Shown: positions 38,001 to 50,395 of the stretch, in pieces | Numbering within the stretch: position 1 is the first letter of the stretch | Layout of the letters: each line of letters opens with the position of its first letter | DNA from: Ascaris suum | Taxonomy: Eukaryota > Nematoda > Chromadorea > Rhabditida > Ascarididae | DNA: 64,000 bases | Direction: 5' to 3' | NCBI GenBank assembly: GCA_013433145.1 | Contig: CM024179.1 | Span: 682,001-746,000, forward strand | Translations under genes and position numbers: made by a program | Notes under the pieces: model-generated | What the model saw: the letters and a program-made list of their open reading frames with translations, nothing else | What the model was told of the DNA's origin: nothing | Databases searched by the model: none

Positions 38001-39759
38001 GTGGTACCTAGCGGAGTTCACGTTTCGTTTGTAATCAATTCCCTTCTCTTCTTAGCGCTTTGAATTTCCCGAGACCAAAGATCATCTGGCTATGGTACGT
38101 GCTACCTGAAGTTCATTAACACCGACCGACTCGTTCTAAAAGGTAGACTCATTGATGACATCTCTCTCTCTCTCTCTCGTTTCATTCTCTTTCTCTCACG
38201 TTTCTATTTCCTTTCTACGTTTATTTCCTCTTGTTAAATACAGACGGATATTTCGACACGCTTCATTGGGATATATAATCTTCTGCACTTTTTTTTTTCT
38301 CGTCAAATTCGATGATTTTAATATTTTTATTCATTATTTTATTTTATTTATCTCATTATGAAAATAATTAAAATATCGTTAAATAAATATAAATAATTAT
38401 TTAAAATCAAATTTACATTCAATAAAAAATTATAAATTTTTTGAAATTTATTAGTTTTATTTATTATTATTATTATTTTTTTTTTAAATTCAGTTTACGG
38501 TCAATTAAATTGGTCATATTTAATTTTTCTTTGTTTTAATTGGTCAAATTGGCCATAAATTAAATTCACTCGAATGGATAAAGTTGCCATTAGATTGGTC
38601 ATAATTTTTAAGTATGAATTATTTTATAGGTAGTAGTAATTTCTTAAAGTAATTTCATCGTAATTTATTCGGTCTCTTGCTAACCACCTCTCAATTTAAA
38701 TAAGATTGATGTTGCAATTTGGATAGCTGTTTGTTGTTGTGTTGGTAACGACGAGAATTTCAATGCGATTTTGATCCTCTATATTTTCATAATTTTTGTA
38801 CGATGTGGAAAAGGAATCTTCACCTGTGCTATTTACCCATATACCTTTTAATATTAGTACCTTTTCCAGGTGGGAGATGGGGGAATGGGGAGGAGGGGAC
38901 TATTAGGTTAGAGAGGTGAAAGATTGAAGGATGAAGTAATGTTGGAAGTATATAAGCAAGCGAGTGTGCGAGGCGTGTTGTGTGCATGAATGAGTTGTCG
39001 ATGTCGATAGGGTGGTGCGGTATGTTGTGCGAGAGCGCTCTTCTCAGTTTTCACTGTCTCTCCACTCTGTTTACGCGCTTATCCATTCGTGGGGCTAAGC
39101 TTAACGCTTATTTAAGTTGGAAACTTTTTTTGATTGTTTGAGACTTTTTTTCTGACGCTTAATCTTATGCATTGCTTACCTGCTACTATTTGTTTATACA
39201 TCTCTTTTCTCATAGATATTCGCTATTTAATTACCGCGTTTATCGTTTAATTTACTTCAAAGAAAGATGCCGATTGTGCGTTTGTGTTTTTTATTTTCTT
39301 GTGGAAAAGAAAGAATAGAAAGTATTGAAGGTGGATATCTACGAAAATAGCGACATACTCGTAAGGTGGATGGAAGGTGAAAATTACTGCAACGAAATCG
39401 AGACTGCAAATTAAAAAACGTTTTCACGTTGTTTGATGACAGATTTTGTGAGGATCTCTAGTATTGAATTGATTGATCCCTTTCCCTCTTTTATGAAACA
39501 TTTGGGGGTGGGGGTGGGGAATGGGGTGGGATGGGGTCGAGGAAAAGAGGAGGGAGGGGCAAAGTTGAGTTAATACTAGATCGGAGTCCTTCTGTCATAG
39601 ATCTCCAAGGTCTCTATTACTACTTTTAGCATTTATAGGGTAAAAATTTTTGCAAACAACTTTTTTTGCCAGCCATGTGGCATATATAATTATTGTACAT
39701 GTATTACAAGTAAATTGCATGCAAATATATGTTTTTTTGAGCATAAGTTGTTCACACTG
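35081..39759. other. Intergenic AT-rich stretch
   Basis: No gene is recognised. The stretch contains A/T-rich low-complexity DNA (38.3-38.6 kb), G-rich patches (36.5 kb; 39.5 kb) and a tRNA-like segment at 37541-37610. Open frames of 60-117 codons occur on both strands without recognisable domains. Confidence 0.45.
37541..37610 (+). pseudogene. tRNA-like relic (A box and B box)
   Basis: TAGCGCAGTGGATAACTGC resembles a polymerase III A box and tRNA D-arm, and GGTTCGAGTGT about 45 bases later resembles the B box/T-loop. The flanking arms do not pair as acceptor and T stems, so this is not an intact tRNA. It may be a tRNA pseudogene or the head of a tRNA-derived SINE. Confidence 0.4.
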
Positions 39760-39891
39760 TTTAGCTCCTACTTGACTCCGTTTACACTAGCAAATAACTA
39801 TAGACGAAATATTAGTTAAGCGTTATTTAGCTCCTATTTGACTCCGTTTGCGCTAGTAAATAAATATAGAAGAGATTTTAGAAAAGAATTT
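39760..39891. repeat. Tandem duplication, 66-bp unit
   Basis: Two copies begin TTTAGCTCCTA(C/T)TTGACTCCG at 39760 and 39826. They are about 80% identical by eye and diverge towards the end of the unit. Confidence 0.8.
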
Positions 39892-40420
39892 AGCGGATCG
39901 CCCACATAAAAATAATATCTATGAAAACTTGAAAATATGTTCCCATATTGCACGATTCAATATCGATTACTAAAGGCAAAAAAAGAAGGGCATCTCACTT
40001 GGTATGATTCACTAAAATATTGTGTGCATATTGCTCGCCTCGCTAAAGTTGGCAGTTTTGAATGAATAAATATTGAGTTTATTTGCTCGATGTTTATTTA
40101 ATCGAATCATATTATTTTACTTTCCATCCGTATTTCTCTTCTTTATTATTATCTTCTCTATTCACTCAAAAATCGTTTAATTCTATTATTTAAACGTCAT
40201 TTTCTAATTATATTGATCTATACGTTAAATGCTTTTTGAAATTTGAATGTTTTTATTTTTTTTTTTTTTAAATATTGGGGTCTCGTTCGTTGAAATTAAC
40301 CTTTTTCAAAATCAATTTAACATCCGAAGTTCCAATGCAATGATTTTTAAAGCACTTGCATAAACGTATGCCATCATCAGTTAGTTTGTATAGGTTAACT
40401 AATAACCGTATATTTAATGA

Positions 40421-40552
40421 TTTGGTGCAAATCCCTTTTCCGTATTTCATGGTATAGTTTGAAATAAACCCGTTCCATAATACGGTTTTGGTATAAATCC
40501 GTTTTCGGTATTCTATGGTATGGCTTGATATATAGGCTAGATAAGGTATACT
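40421..40552. repeat. Tandem duplication, 66-bp unit
   Basis: Copies start TTTGGT at 40421 and 40487 and share AAATCC, TTTTC, GTATT and ATGGTAT blocks at the same spacing. On the minus strand the pair makes an open frame with repeated YRKR/MKYGK-type segments, which is probably not a gene. Confidence 0.7.
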
Positions 40553-41896
40553 CATAAGTAGGGCTATGAAAAACGACACGGGTATATGATTGGCAGTATC
40601 GCTCATGATTCCTTAGCATGATAATGCATTGGGTAAATAATTTTCTAATACGCGACGTTCATTGGAATCGTTCTGTTGTCAATTCGTCTGATCCATGTTT
40701 GCTAAATCCACGTAAATGTTTTATATCCACACTACCCACCTTTATGATATATTCGTAGTATGAAGTGGCAACAAAAAAACTACTGTTTACTAAAAACAAT
40801 TATTACCAGCCGCTTGTAGTGAATAGGTTCCTTCTTTCTTAGTTTACAGCTGTCTGCATCTTCTTTCTTCCATGTTTAGCACGCTGAAGGGGAGGGGGGG
40901 GGGGACAATTTTATGGCAGCCATAACTGACTATCGTGGACCATAAGCAGGAAGCAAATCCGTTTTTAGAATCGTCACCTTAGGTGGGATTTTCTTGGTCA
41001 AAAATTAGTCAACGATTGGAATACCTCAAGTTTCACCTTCAAATACGTTAGTGGGTATAACGACTGGGAAGACTTTTCACCGTGCTTTTATAGTTTTCTT
41101 CTCATTTTCTTCGTTTTTTTTTCGCGTTCTCTTTATCACGCTGTATTTGGGCAGTTTCATGCATTCCCACAGAAATCAGGTTACACCGTGCACCCATACC
41201 TCCCCGTCATTCGTCACTCTGGCTGCTAAGGTTGGTTTATTTACAGTTTCTACCCTTCAACGACAGATAGTAGTTATTCCTGCATCGAAAAGCCACTATC
41301 AAGCTGATTTTTCATCGACTTTTCGCTGAGATGCCTAGTCGATGTCCTAAACGACCTTTCCGTTGGCCCCTTTTATCGCGGCACTAATATAATTATTGCG
41401 GCGCTGCAGTCCTCCACTTCTGGGTGATTGTTGATCGAATGCAATTTATAAATTATAGGCTCGTGGTTGTCGAACTTCTCTAGAAAGCTTCCGTTGGTTG
41501 GCTAATGCAAAGGCTTCGCTCATTTTCTGTAACTAAAATTAGACAATATTATACAATAATGTAGTGATTTTTTTTCACTAAAATTGAAAGTATTTAAAAA
41601 TATTTATTAAGCATTTGAGAAAATATTCATCGTTTTGTTTTTACTGCGAAATGAGGGAATGTTGAAACTCAATAGGGCAATATTTTAACTCAAAAGCATT
41701 TCGCTGTGTTTGTGTATTTTATTTTTTTTCAGCCCCCTAATATTCTCGCTTAAATAATAGCGAGTATTCTCCTTTAACTCCTCCCCCTCTTCCTTCCTTC
41801 TATTTTTTACGTTCATCATTTGGGGCCGTAAAACTATTTAACGCTAATCGCAGTGGTTTTTATAGGTGTTGGCGATATATTTGCAATAATGAAGGC
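40553..41896. other. Upstream region of the amphiphysin gene
   Basis: No gene is recognised. A G run occurs near 40888-40902, and an open frame at 41051-41329 has no recognisable domain. The amphiphysin promoter presumably lies here or further upstream. Confidence 0.4.
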
Positions 41897-41904
41897 AATT
41901 TCAG
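41897..41904 (+). promoter_or_regulatory. 3' splice acceptor just upstream of amphiphysin ATG (5' UTR or trans-splice site)
   Basis: AATTTCAG precedes the ATG by 25 bases. In nematodes such an acceptor without an upstream coding exon usually marks spliced-leader addition or a 5' UTR intron. The sequence alone does not separate the two. Confidence 0.5.
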
Positions 41905-41929
41905 TACACAGCCGGACTCATCGTTGGCA

Positions 41930-44900
41930 ATGAGTGATATTTTCGGAAGACAGTTAAGGAAACAGACTGCACGTGCCAAAGAAAAGGTTAGTTAGGCTTG
42001 GCTTTGAAATATTTCCTCAAAAACTGCCTACCAACGATGCTTTGCCTAACCGGAATCTTTTTTTTTTTTTTTTGAAAAGTGCTTATTAATTTCGTATATA
42101 AATTATCCTATTTTCTTCAATGAAGTATTAATTAAGACGTAGAGTTTAGTTTATTTATAGATGTTGTTTTCTCTCAGTAATAAAATATAAGATATAAAAG
42201 CATATCGTAATGTGGTTACTTCATTACCTGCCCTAAATTCCTAAAATCATATATTGTTGGTTGTTTCATTACCTCCGCACGATTCCACTCCCTTACTAAT
42301 TTAAGTTGTCGTTCAGTTGTTAGAGGGATTGGGCAAAGCGAAAGCCACTCAAGACGATGTATTCGATCAGCACGCAGCGAACCTTGGCAAGCAGAGTAAG
42401 GCATGTGATCGCCTACAACGTGATCTCAAGGCGTACGGCATTGCACTTAAGGCTATGATACAAGCACAGAAGACACTCAGGGAAACTATAAGGGATCTAT
42501 ACGAAGCGGACTGGCCCGATAGAGAGCATGTTTGTGCCCTGACACAGGTTTGCTTCAATCTATTTCAGTAGTTTATTCAGCGATCATTTCATTCGTCTGA
42601 TCGTATCGGGGTGCTTTAATCAGAACGTTTTTTAAACCCTTCACCACTACCCGTCCCCCCCCCCCCCCCCCCAGTGTCGATTTGGAAAAATAACGCGAAA
42701 TATAAATAACGAGCCGTCAAGATATGCGCTTTTTGTATTTTTGCTAACTAAGCCAATCAGTTCGATAAATAATCAATAAATAATAAAATGTCGAAATAAT
42801 GTGTCCATATTTTAATTGGTTTGAGCATCCATACGTATCTTCTTCAAAAGACTTGCCTTTTCTAACCCGATGGGTGTAAGAAGGAAGATGCAATCAAACT
42901 TCCAGTTGAAACTAGCAGACAGACAGACAGACACGCATGGGTACCACCTCGTCATAAGAGGCCTTTACAGAGGAAATTTTCGAAAATTTATAAAACAGCT
43001 GTTCAAGATATAATGTCATACAAATAGTTGAATTCCCAGAATGTTGCCTAGAAATTCATCCTTTACTGTGGACGGGGAGGAGAAGGGTTTATTTATTTTA
43101 CCTTCTAGAGTTGCGCATAATAAAATATAGTTAAATGAAGGCATGAAAGTACATTGATGTTGGTATTTACTGCTCTTTTTTTAAAATCTTGACACCGGAG
43201 TTAAAGCTATTCTGAAAGGCTCTGCGGTGGCCGAGTTTTTACGGAGGATAAAGAGTTAAACTATGACGATTTTTGTTGGTATAAATTCGGACAAACCGCA
43301 TTTTAAAGTAGTAATTTAATAGGTTTGATGTTTAGAGTATTTAGTGAAGTAAGGGGGAGAGGGGGGACATGCCCGCTCAGGGGAAGGTGAGGGGGGGGGG
43401 GAAGAGTGAAATGATGCAGCAGATCGTCGACCTTTGGGACTGCCTTTTTATAACTTCAAACACGCGCAAGGTGTGCCTTGTATCGAGCATTATTATTAAT
43501 AATATGAAGATGATATTCATAAAATTGACTCCAATTTTGACATTTTCTAGTCGCTCGATCTGCAATGGGATGATTTCGAGAAGGTGGTCAACGAGCAATT
43601 AATGGGATCTGTGAACACTTATATGGCGCAATTCGTTGATTTAAAGGCTAAAGTTGCAAAACGAGGCAGAAAATTGGTCGATTTTGACAGTGCCCGAAAT
43701 AATTACAACACCGTCAAAGCGAGCTCTAAAAAGGTCAAAGTTTAGAGAATTTTTCAGGTGTTTCCGACGTTAAATTATTTTGATTAGTATTTCTGGTCTT
43801 TCTCTCTTTTTTTTTTAAATTTTCATGAAACAACTTAAGTTGTTAATTTTAATTAGTATCGAAATTATTTGATTGGTATTAGTATTTTGATGCACCTCAA
43901 ATTGTTCTATTTTCCATTTCGATTTATATCAGTTCACTATTGCAAATGAGACAGTGAAATAAAGTTTGTTGTAAAATATCCGGATGTAATCCTAAATTGC
44001 TTCCTTTTTTTCGGCAGTTTCTCAAGAAGCCTCCCAGAAGTACGGAGGGGATGGACGGGGAGGAGGAGAGGGAAAACTACGTTTTCCTTTTCAAGATAAT
44101 AGAGAAATTTCTGCCTTTCCTGAAACGACAGACATCTTTCTTCAATTATCGAAGTTATGCGACCTCTCGCATCTCGGTGTGAAGCTAAATGAGCTTCGAC
44201 CACGAATGCACCTTCGACCACTAGCCTTTCTAGGATCGCTGCTGTGAATAAGGATGGAGAAGGCGTGCCTCTTGGAGATGTCATACCTGCTCCCGTACAC
44301 CTTAGTCTAAAAGTCGCATGTAAGGGTAATGATAGCAAGTATGCATTATTAATGTAACGAGTAAGGGATGCGTTGTCGTTGAGCTTAAGAACTAAAGTTT
44401 TGAAGCTTCTTAACTAACGATAGTTGAATTGATTGCAATCGATACGCATTGCCTTAAAAGCAAAGAGGCTATGAAATATTGAGCATTGCAAACTTGTCGG
44501 CATACTTGATGCCAGTATCCTTTCATCGACTACCTTGATATTGAAAACTTATACGTACACCTTGTCGACATACCTTGATTTCTTTGGAATACAACGCTGC
44601 TCTAATATAAGTGTTAGTGGAACGAATAGCAACGTTTAGGTAGAAGAACTTCAGCTGCCTTATTTCGAAATAATTTTTTTACTCATTTCATAAATTTGAA
44701 GGTTCTCTTACTTTAGGGTGATGAGGATCCAAAGGTTGTAAAAGCGGCCGCAGATTTACAACAAGCGGAAACGATGTATAAAGATTTGAATAAAGAGTTG
44801 GTGGATACTCTTCCGGCTACATATGATAGTCGTATTACGTTTTTTGTGGATACGTTGCAAACGTTGTTCAACGCTGAAAGTGCGAACCACAATGAATGCG

Positions 44901-47900
44901 CAAAGGTTTCAAGTTTGATATGCTCATTTTCGAGATTCTCGAAATTTGATATAATATAGTCATTTAAGGGTGTATGTGTTTATCTGTGCATTTATTTGCA
45001 TATTAAGGTAGCATTAATTAATCGAATTGTCCTTGACTGTTGGGGCAATTAATTTAAAATATTTAATAAGACCTCGTTTAGTGATAGCTGACGTTACCAT
45101 TTAGCAGACAAGTTTTTGCTGAGTTTATGAGATTTAGTGGAGCGGCTGTCCAATTGGTTGCATATCATCGATCATTTTTGATGTGTTCCAACTAGTTTGC
45201 CCAATAAGATGGCATATTTGATGTGTTATCGGGATTGTGAAGTAGAACGCTTCTAAGTGTAACTGTGATGTCTTTAGAATCCGTTTTGTTGAGTGTGGAA
45301 AAAACTTTTCATGAGGCTATTTATTAAAGTGTAATATGATACGTATGTCGATGGCAGTTAAAACGGCCTAATGCTAGGCATATGGGTGACGCTGCCATAA
45401 CGATTCTGTTTCGACCATCAAACCTAGGCTAGATGATGATATCGTGAATAGTGGATGTCTGTTTATCGGGGCTGAGGATTGCTAGTCAGTTGGTAAGGGC
45501 ATCACCTACTATTCGGTTACTGTTACTGTTTTTATTTTTACTCTACATGAAAACCCCATCATTAGTTACTACTCTGCAGGTTCATAAAAGTTTTCGTCTG
45601 AGCCTCATCGTGAGGATAGCTGTCATATCGTTATTCGTTGATGAAAGCACCGCATTTAAAATTTAATATCCATTTGGCTAATTGCCTAAATATTAGGAGT
45701 GAATGAAATTCACGCTGTTCTTTGAAATGAGTTTACTGCTGCATAGGTTTATAGCTGTTATTTATTTATTTTAGTGTAAGGTTTTTCAATTTATTGGGTT
45801 ATTTCAATTTCCTGATAGCTTTTATTCATTATTTGTGTTATAAGTTTTCAGTTGTGGTATGGAGAGGATTTCTTTTTCATTATAATCGGTTTTTAAAATT
45901 ATTTTCAGTACAATAAAACGTTAGTGACCCATTTGGATAGTTTGGGCAATGCATTTGATACGTTACGAGTACCACGACCTGAACCAAGCGAAGTATCATC
46001 GCATCCTGTATCGGATCTATCGAACGGAGGGACAAATCAAAGTCATCGAGACAGCGTTGTCAGCGCGCCTGTGGGCACTCCTCGCCGTCCTTCCCCTCCA
46101 CTGCCTCCATCCGTGCCATCACAGGCACCTGCTGCTGCTCTAGCCACCGAGCCGGTCAAGCCAGATACCACAGAAGAGGAAAAAATGCGCAATCAGATGT
46201 ATCCAGTTCGTTATTTTTATATTATTCAGGTATTTGGGCGTGCAACTTGTTGGAGTGAAGTGACGAGATGGGTTTCAAGGACATTTATTTATTTATTTAT
46301 TTATTTACTTATTTATTTATTTATTTTCCTGTTTCCTTACTCATTTATTCATTCGTCTGTATTTATATTTGTATTTAATCATTTGTCTGTTCATTTCCTA
46401 TTGTCTATGTATTTATTTATATCGTTATATTGGTAAATGAAGGTCATATTATAAATAAGGTTACCGTCATAATGTATGGCTGATATGGTCAATAGACATT
46501 CATTGCGTAACGTTGGATGGAATTCTTGAGGGTTGTGTCACCAACTGTAATTGTATGACGGATCGAATATTTCGAATAACCATCGATGTAAGCGCAAATA
46601 AACGTGATCATGACCAACTTTAGGAGAGAAATTGACGAATTGGTTATTCGCATTTCGATTTCTTTCGCTTTAAATTTTTAAATTTTGCTTAAAGTAAATT
46701 ATGTGGGAATAATAAGTTTTATTGAATCGTTTTTTAATAGTAAATTTCCAATGAATATCGCATTGATCGGAGTGAGCTTACTAAAGAATTGCTAATTGCC
46801 TATATGCATTGTTAATGATATGAATGTATTGCAAATGTTTAATGCATATTTTAGAAGCATCGCTTGTTATGTATTCACATTGGTTTTTATTTTCCATCCT
46901 AATCTATAGATCAATGGTGCTGTGGTTTGTTAGAAAAAAAAATTTTTTCCTTCTTTTTCATCTTTAAATAAGGTAGTTGGAGGCTTATTTAAGCCAATCA
47001 ACTAATTCACGTCAATAATTTCAGAGATTTTTTTCAAAGTATATATCAAAAGTAATTCAATGCATCGTTTTTGGCACAATTACTATGGATTTTTTGCCTC
47101 ACAATTAGTGATAAAGTATGCAAATATATGATATCAGACTAATATCGGTTATCAAGTGGTATGCGTAAAATGTCGCTGTAAACAAAAATAAAAGTTTTTT
47201 TTCGGAAAGGTATATTAGCTACTTGAGAAATTCATATACAGATGTAAGTGTTACATATATAATTTATTCAGTTGTATTGTAGAGTCTGAATGCGTCACAA
47301 GAGTCAGCGGCAGTGAAAGGAGGTAAAGAAACAACTCAAACGAAGCCGAAAGCAATCGAAAAAGATGATGAATCGGCAGAGCGTACATCGCAAAATCCCT
47401 TCGAGGAAAATGCTGATACTGCATCAACGAATCCATTTGATGAGGTTGAGGAGGAGCAACCAACCACACCAACGGCGAAAACTCGATCGACTGAGGTGAA
47501 ACAAGAGGCCAGCCAAGATACATCTGAGACCACCGAGACGAGAAAGGTTCATTTCCTGCTTTCATTGTCCCGTTTTTACCTCATTTCTCGCTTCACTCCA
47601 TCCTTCTGATACGTCTTGATTTCTTTAAAGCTGAATACGCGATGGAACCTAGTTCACATAGAAAATCTCTGGACGGAAATAGCTGCTCATGAAAAATTCG
47701 GCGCGATGCTGCAGAAAAATTCATTGCTTTTTATTTCATAAATTAATATATCGATGGAAAGAGCGCAAATGTCGTCCCATTTATGAGTCTTCAAATGACT
47801 TATAAAAATTTAGAAACAGCTTATATCTTTCATGAAGTATTCGTTGACTTACGTAAGACCATCTCACAAAGGTATTTGTATCTACTTGTATATTTGTATG

Positions 47901-48773
47901 CTTATAAACTTATTTACTTGTATAAGCACCCATTTCTTTTGTGCCCACTTCCTTGCTGTTTTTGCCGATTTATCGACCTCAACAGCTGTACTTTTCCAGT
48001 AGGTTGATCAATGGGTGAGATCTGAGCCGATGTTTCCGGCTCCTATGGAGCCAAATTTTGAATATGCTATTTACTTATGTGCAGTTAACTCCCCGTCTAT
48101 ATTAGGTTTCATTAAAGTCGCATCTATTTTCCAAAAAATGTTGATGCATAAGCTTTTCGTCCTTGCAGGTAACCTTCGGGTGAAAGTAAGTTTTTCGTCC
48201 TTAGAGGTAAGCTTCAGGTAGTCTATTGATCAGTGAGACCTATTCTTCCTTGTTTTGTGAAATGATTGTTTCTATTTGCGTATGTTACTTTAAAATTAGT
48301 AAGTACCACCTAGCATAGTTTGTTGTGATTCATAATTAAAGTATATAGAGGGGAATATTGAAATTCGATACCCAACATTGGCGGCAAAATTTTATATGTT
48401 TACATTTGTTAGCTATTATTTGCATTTTCGTGTAGCATAACAGGAATGACTTGATGAATACCTGTAGTAAACGTTGTCGACACAACAAAACAATTCTATT
48501 TGTTTAAAGGAGAATTCGTGACCTTTGACCTCTATCAGATATCCGCTTTATGTGCATATGAATAAAGATATTGTTAAGGTTATGTATAAGGTACGCGCAA
48601 CACATCATTATACCGCTGAAGATGTTGACGAGTTAACATTTGACGCGGGTGAAGTGATTGCGGTACTTGAATCGAAAGAGGAGGATCTACTCGATGAGGG
48701 ATGGCTACTTGGTATTAAGCAATCCGACGGTGTAGAGGGCGTCTTCCCGGCTAATTTTACAAAGCAAATCTGA
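41930..48773 (+). CDS. amph-1: Amphiphysin/BIN1 (BAR-NPF-SH3)
   Basis: Seven exons, all phase 0: 41930-41986, 42317-42547, 43551-43733, 44717-44905, 45909-46229, 47283-47546, 48579-48773, giving about 479 aa. Residues 1-19 (MSDIFGRQLRKQTARAKEK) are the amphipathic N-terminal helix. An N-BAR domain follows to about residue 235 (KAKATQDDVFDQHAANLGKQ; LYEADWPDRE; NNYNTVKASSKKGDEDPK), which binds and bends membranes as a dimer. A Ser/Pro-rich linker (PRRPSPPLPPSVP) leads to two NPF motifs with acidic flanks in exon 6 (NPFEENADTASTNPFDE). The C-terminal SH3 domain shows ATHHYTAEDVDELTFDAGE and GVFPANFTKQI. In C. elegans, AMPH-1 binds the EH domain of RME-1 through NPF motifs and acts in endocytic recycling. 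The end of exon 5 (YPVRYFYIIQ) is unusual, so its donor may differ. The exon 7 acceptor (ATTGTTAAG) is weak; an alternative lies 12 bases further. Confidence 0.94.
42655..42672. repeat. Homopolymer C run (18)
   Basis: Eighteen C lie in amphiphysin intron 2, just after exon 2. A long G run follows near 43390 in the same intron. Confidence 0.9.
42915..42934. repeat. (AGAC)n simple repeat
   Basis: Tandem AGAC units are followed by ACGCATGGGTACC, in amphiphysin intron 2. Confidence 0.75.
46287..46325. repeat. (TTTA)n microsatellite
   Basis: About ten tetranucleotide units, one with a C substitution, start about 58 bases after exon 5 of the amphiphysin gene. Related TTTATT sequence continues to about 46430. 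Confidence 0.85.
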
Positions 48774-48908
48774 TAGTCGAGTGGTTATTTGTGAGTTATA
48801 TTATTTGAAATGTTTACTTTTCTCTTATGGTTTAATTTACCTTTGTGGCATATTGGCAGTATATTTTTTTATTTGTGTTGAATAATTTGTTGAATGCTTT
48901 TGGAGTCG

Positions 48909-48909
<1 letters not shown>

Positions 48910-48982
<73 letters not shown>
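48910..48982. repeat. (TA)n microsatellite
   Basis: About 36 TA dinucleotides start 137 bases after the amphiphysin stop codon. Confidence 0.95.
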
Positions 48983-48988
<6 letters not shown>

Positions 48989-49615
48989 TGTTGTAGTCGA
49001 AAATATTGCTGCTTTATGATTGTTCACTTAAAAGGTATGCGATATCAGTGATCTTCATCTCATTTTGCAGTGGTTATATTTGGCAACGATGGTACTTCAC
49101 TGGAAATGGTGGTAATTTGTGGTCACGTATCTGTCAACGCATCGCTGTTCTCTTGAGATGTTTAGTTATTGATTTCGATTCGATCGGTGTTGTTGTATGA
49201 CTTGCTTCAATTGTGCTGTCCAATATCTTCAAGGTCTTACTTTATTTGCATCCATCTCACCCTTTGATATTATGTTCTTCACGATTTTTTTTCAGTATTT
49301 GATAAAACTTGGGAGATTTCTTTTACGGGTGCGAATAGTTCCTCCAAAAGAATTCAAAAATTTCTTATAACAATACGTCTAATTTTTTTGAAAGAAACAT
49401 TTTATTAGGCAATATGTTAGTCTATCATAGATGTATTTTAGTTTTAATTCTTTATCAATTTTATTCTCTTCCAGTTTCTTAAAAAATTAAGGGGGAATTT
49501 TCCTTCATGAATCTAATATTAAGGTGAACTGAATTGCCAGCATATTGCCTATTCTGAGCAAATCATCATATGGCACTCATTTCTCTTAACGTTCTTACTG
49601 ATGTTATCGATACCT

Positions 49616-49675
49616 TAATTGGTAGGGCAATGGATCGCTAGTCGTCGAATTCTTGGTTCCAGTCCCATATGAATG
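49616..49675 (+). pseudogene. tRNA-like relic
   Basis: TAGGGCAATGGATCGC resembles an A box/D-arm of tRNA-Arg type, and GGTTCCAGTCCC about 30 bases on resembles a B box. The spacing is shorter than in a normal tRNA and I find no paired acceptor stem, so it is at best a decayed tRNA or SINE head. Confidence 0.35.
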
Positions 49676-50374
49676 AATGCTGCATCGATATTCAATTGTT
49701 TTCAAACTTCACCAAGTTGAGATGTAAGCAACTAGAGAGGCGAGCATCAGAGAAATGTGTTATAATAATGAATGTAATAGCGAAATATCTTACTATGATG
49801 CGTCCTTTTAAATGCATTTTTCAATATTTGCTTTATTATTGTTAGTTCTTATTAATATATTAGTATTACTATATTACTATATTATATTAGTATTAGTATT
49901 AATATCATTATTACAATAATAATTATTATTACTATTGTTTATCGAAATTATTATTATTATTACTATCAAAGTTGTTATTATACCATTTCGTTTGTTATCG
50001 TTTGGTATTGTGCTAAAATGTGGAAACCTTTAAATGTTCTCTATTTGAGAATATCATTCGCTCTTCATCGTTTCGCATGAAGAATTATTCCGCCATTATT
50101 ATAATTATTATTATCCCATTTTAAACTTAATCAGATGATTTATTCAGTATTATTTTTATTGAAATATATTGCATGAAACCGTAATGAATATATAAGGTGG
50201 GGGGGGGGGGGGAGTGACATGGGTTAAAGGGTTTTTTTCATTAATTCCGTCTGCTTTTTTATAGAGAGGATTCGCCTGTTCAGATGAATTTTTTAGCTTT
50301 AGTTGAAAATCTTTGCGTAGAGCACTTTGCTCATTGATTTATCAAAAAAAGGCGCTTTCTGCAAAATGGGGGAA

Positions 50375-50395
50375 GGGGGGGGGGGGGGGGGGGGG
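50375..50395. repeat. Homopolymer G run (21)
   Basis: This is the longest uninterrupted G run I counted in the window. Confidence 0.9.

Noticed and set aside
43200..43245. tRNA-Leu/Ser-like GCGGTGGCCGAG
   Set aside because: No B box or acceptor pairing downstream; too degenerate to call.
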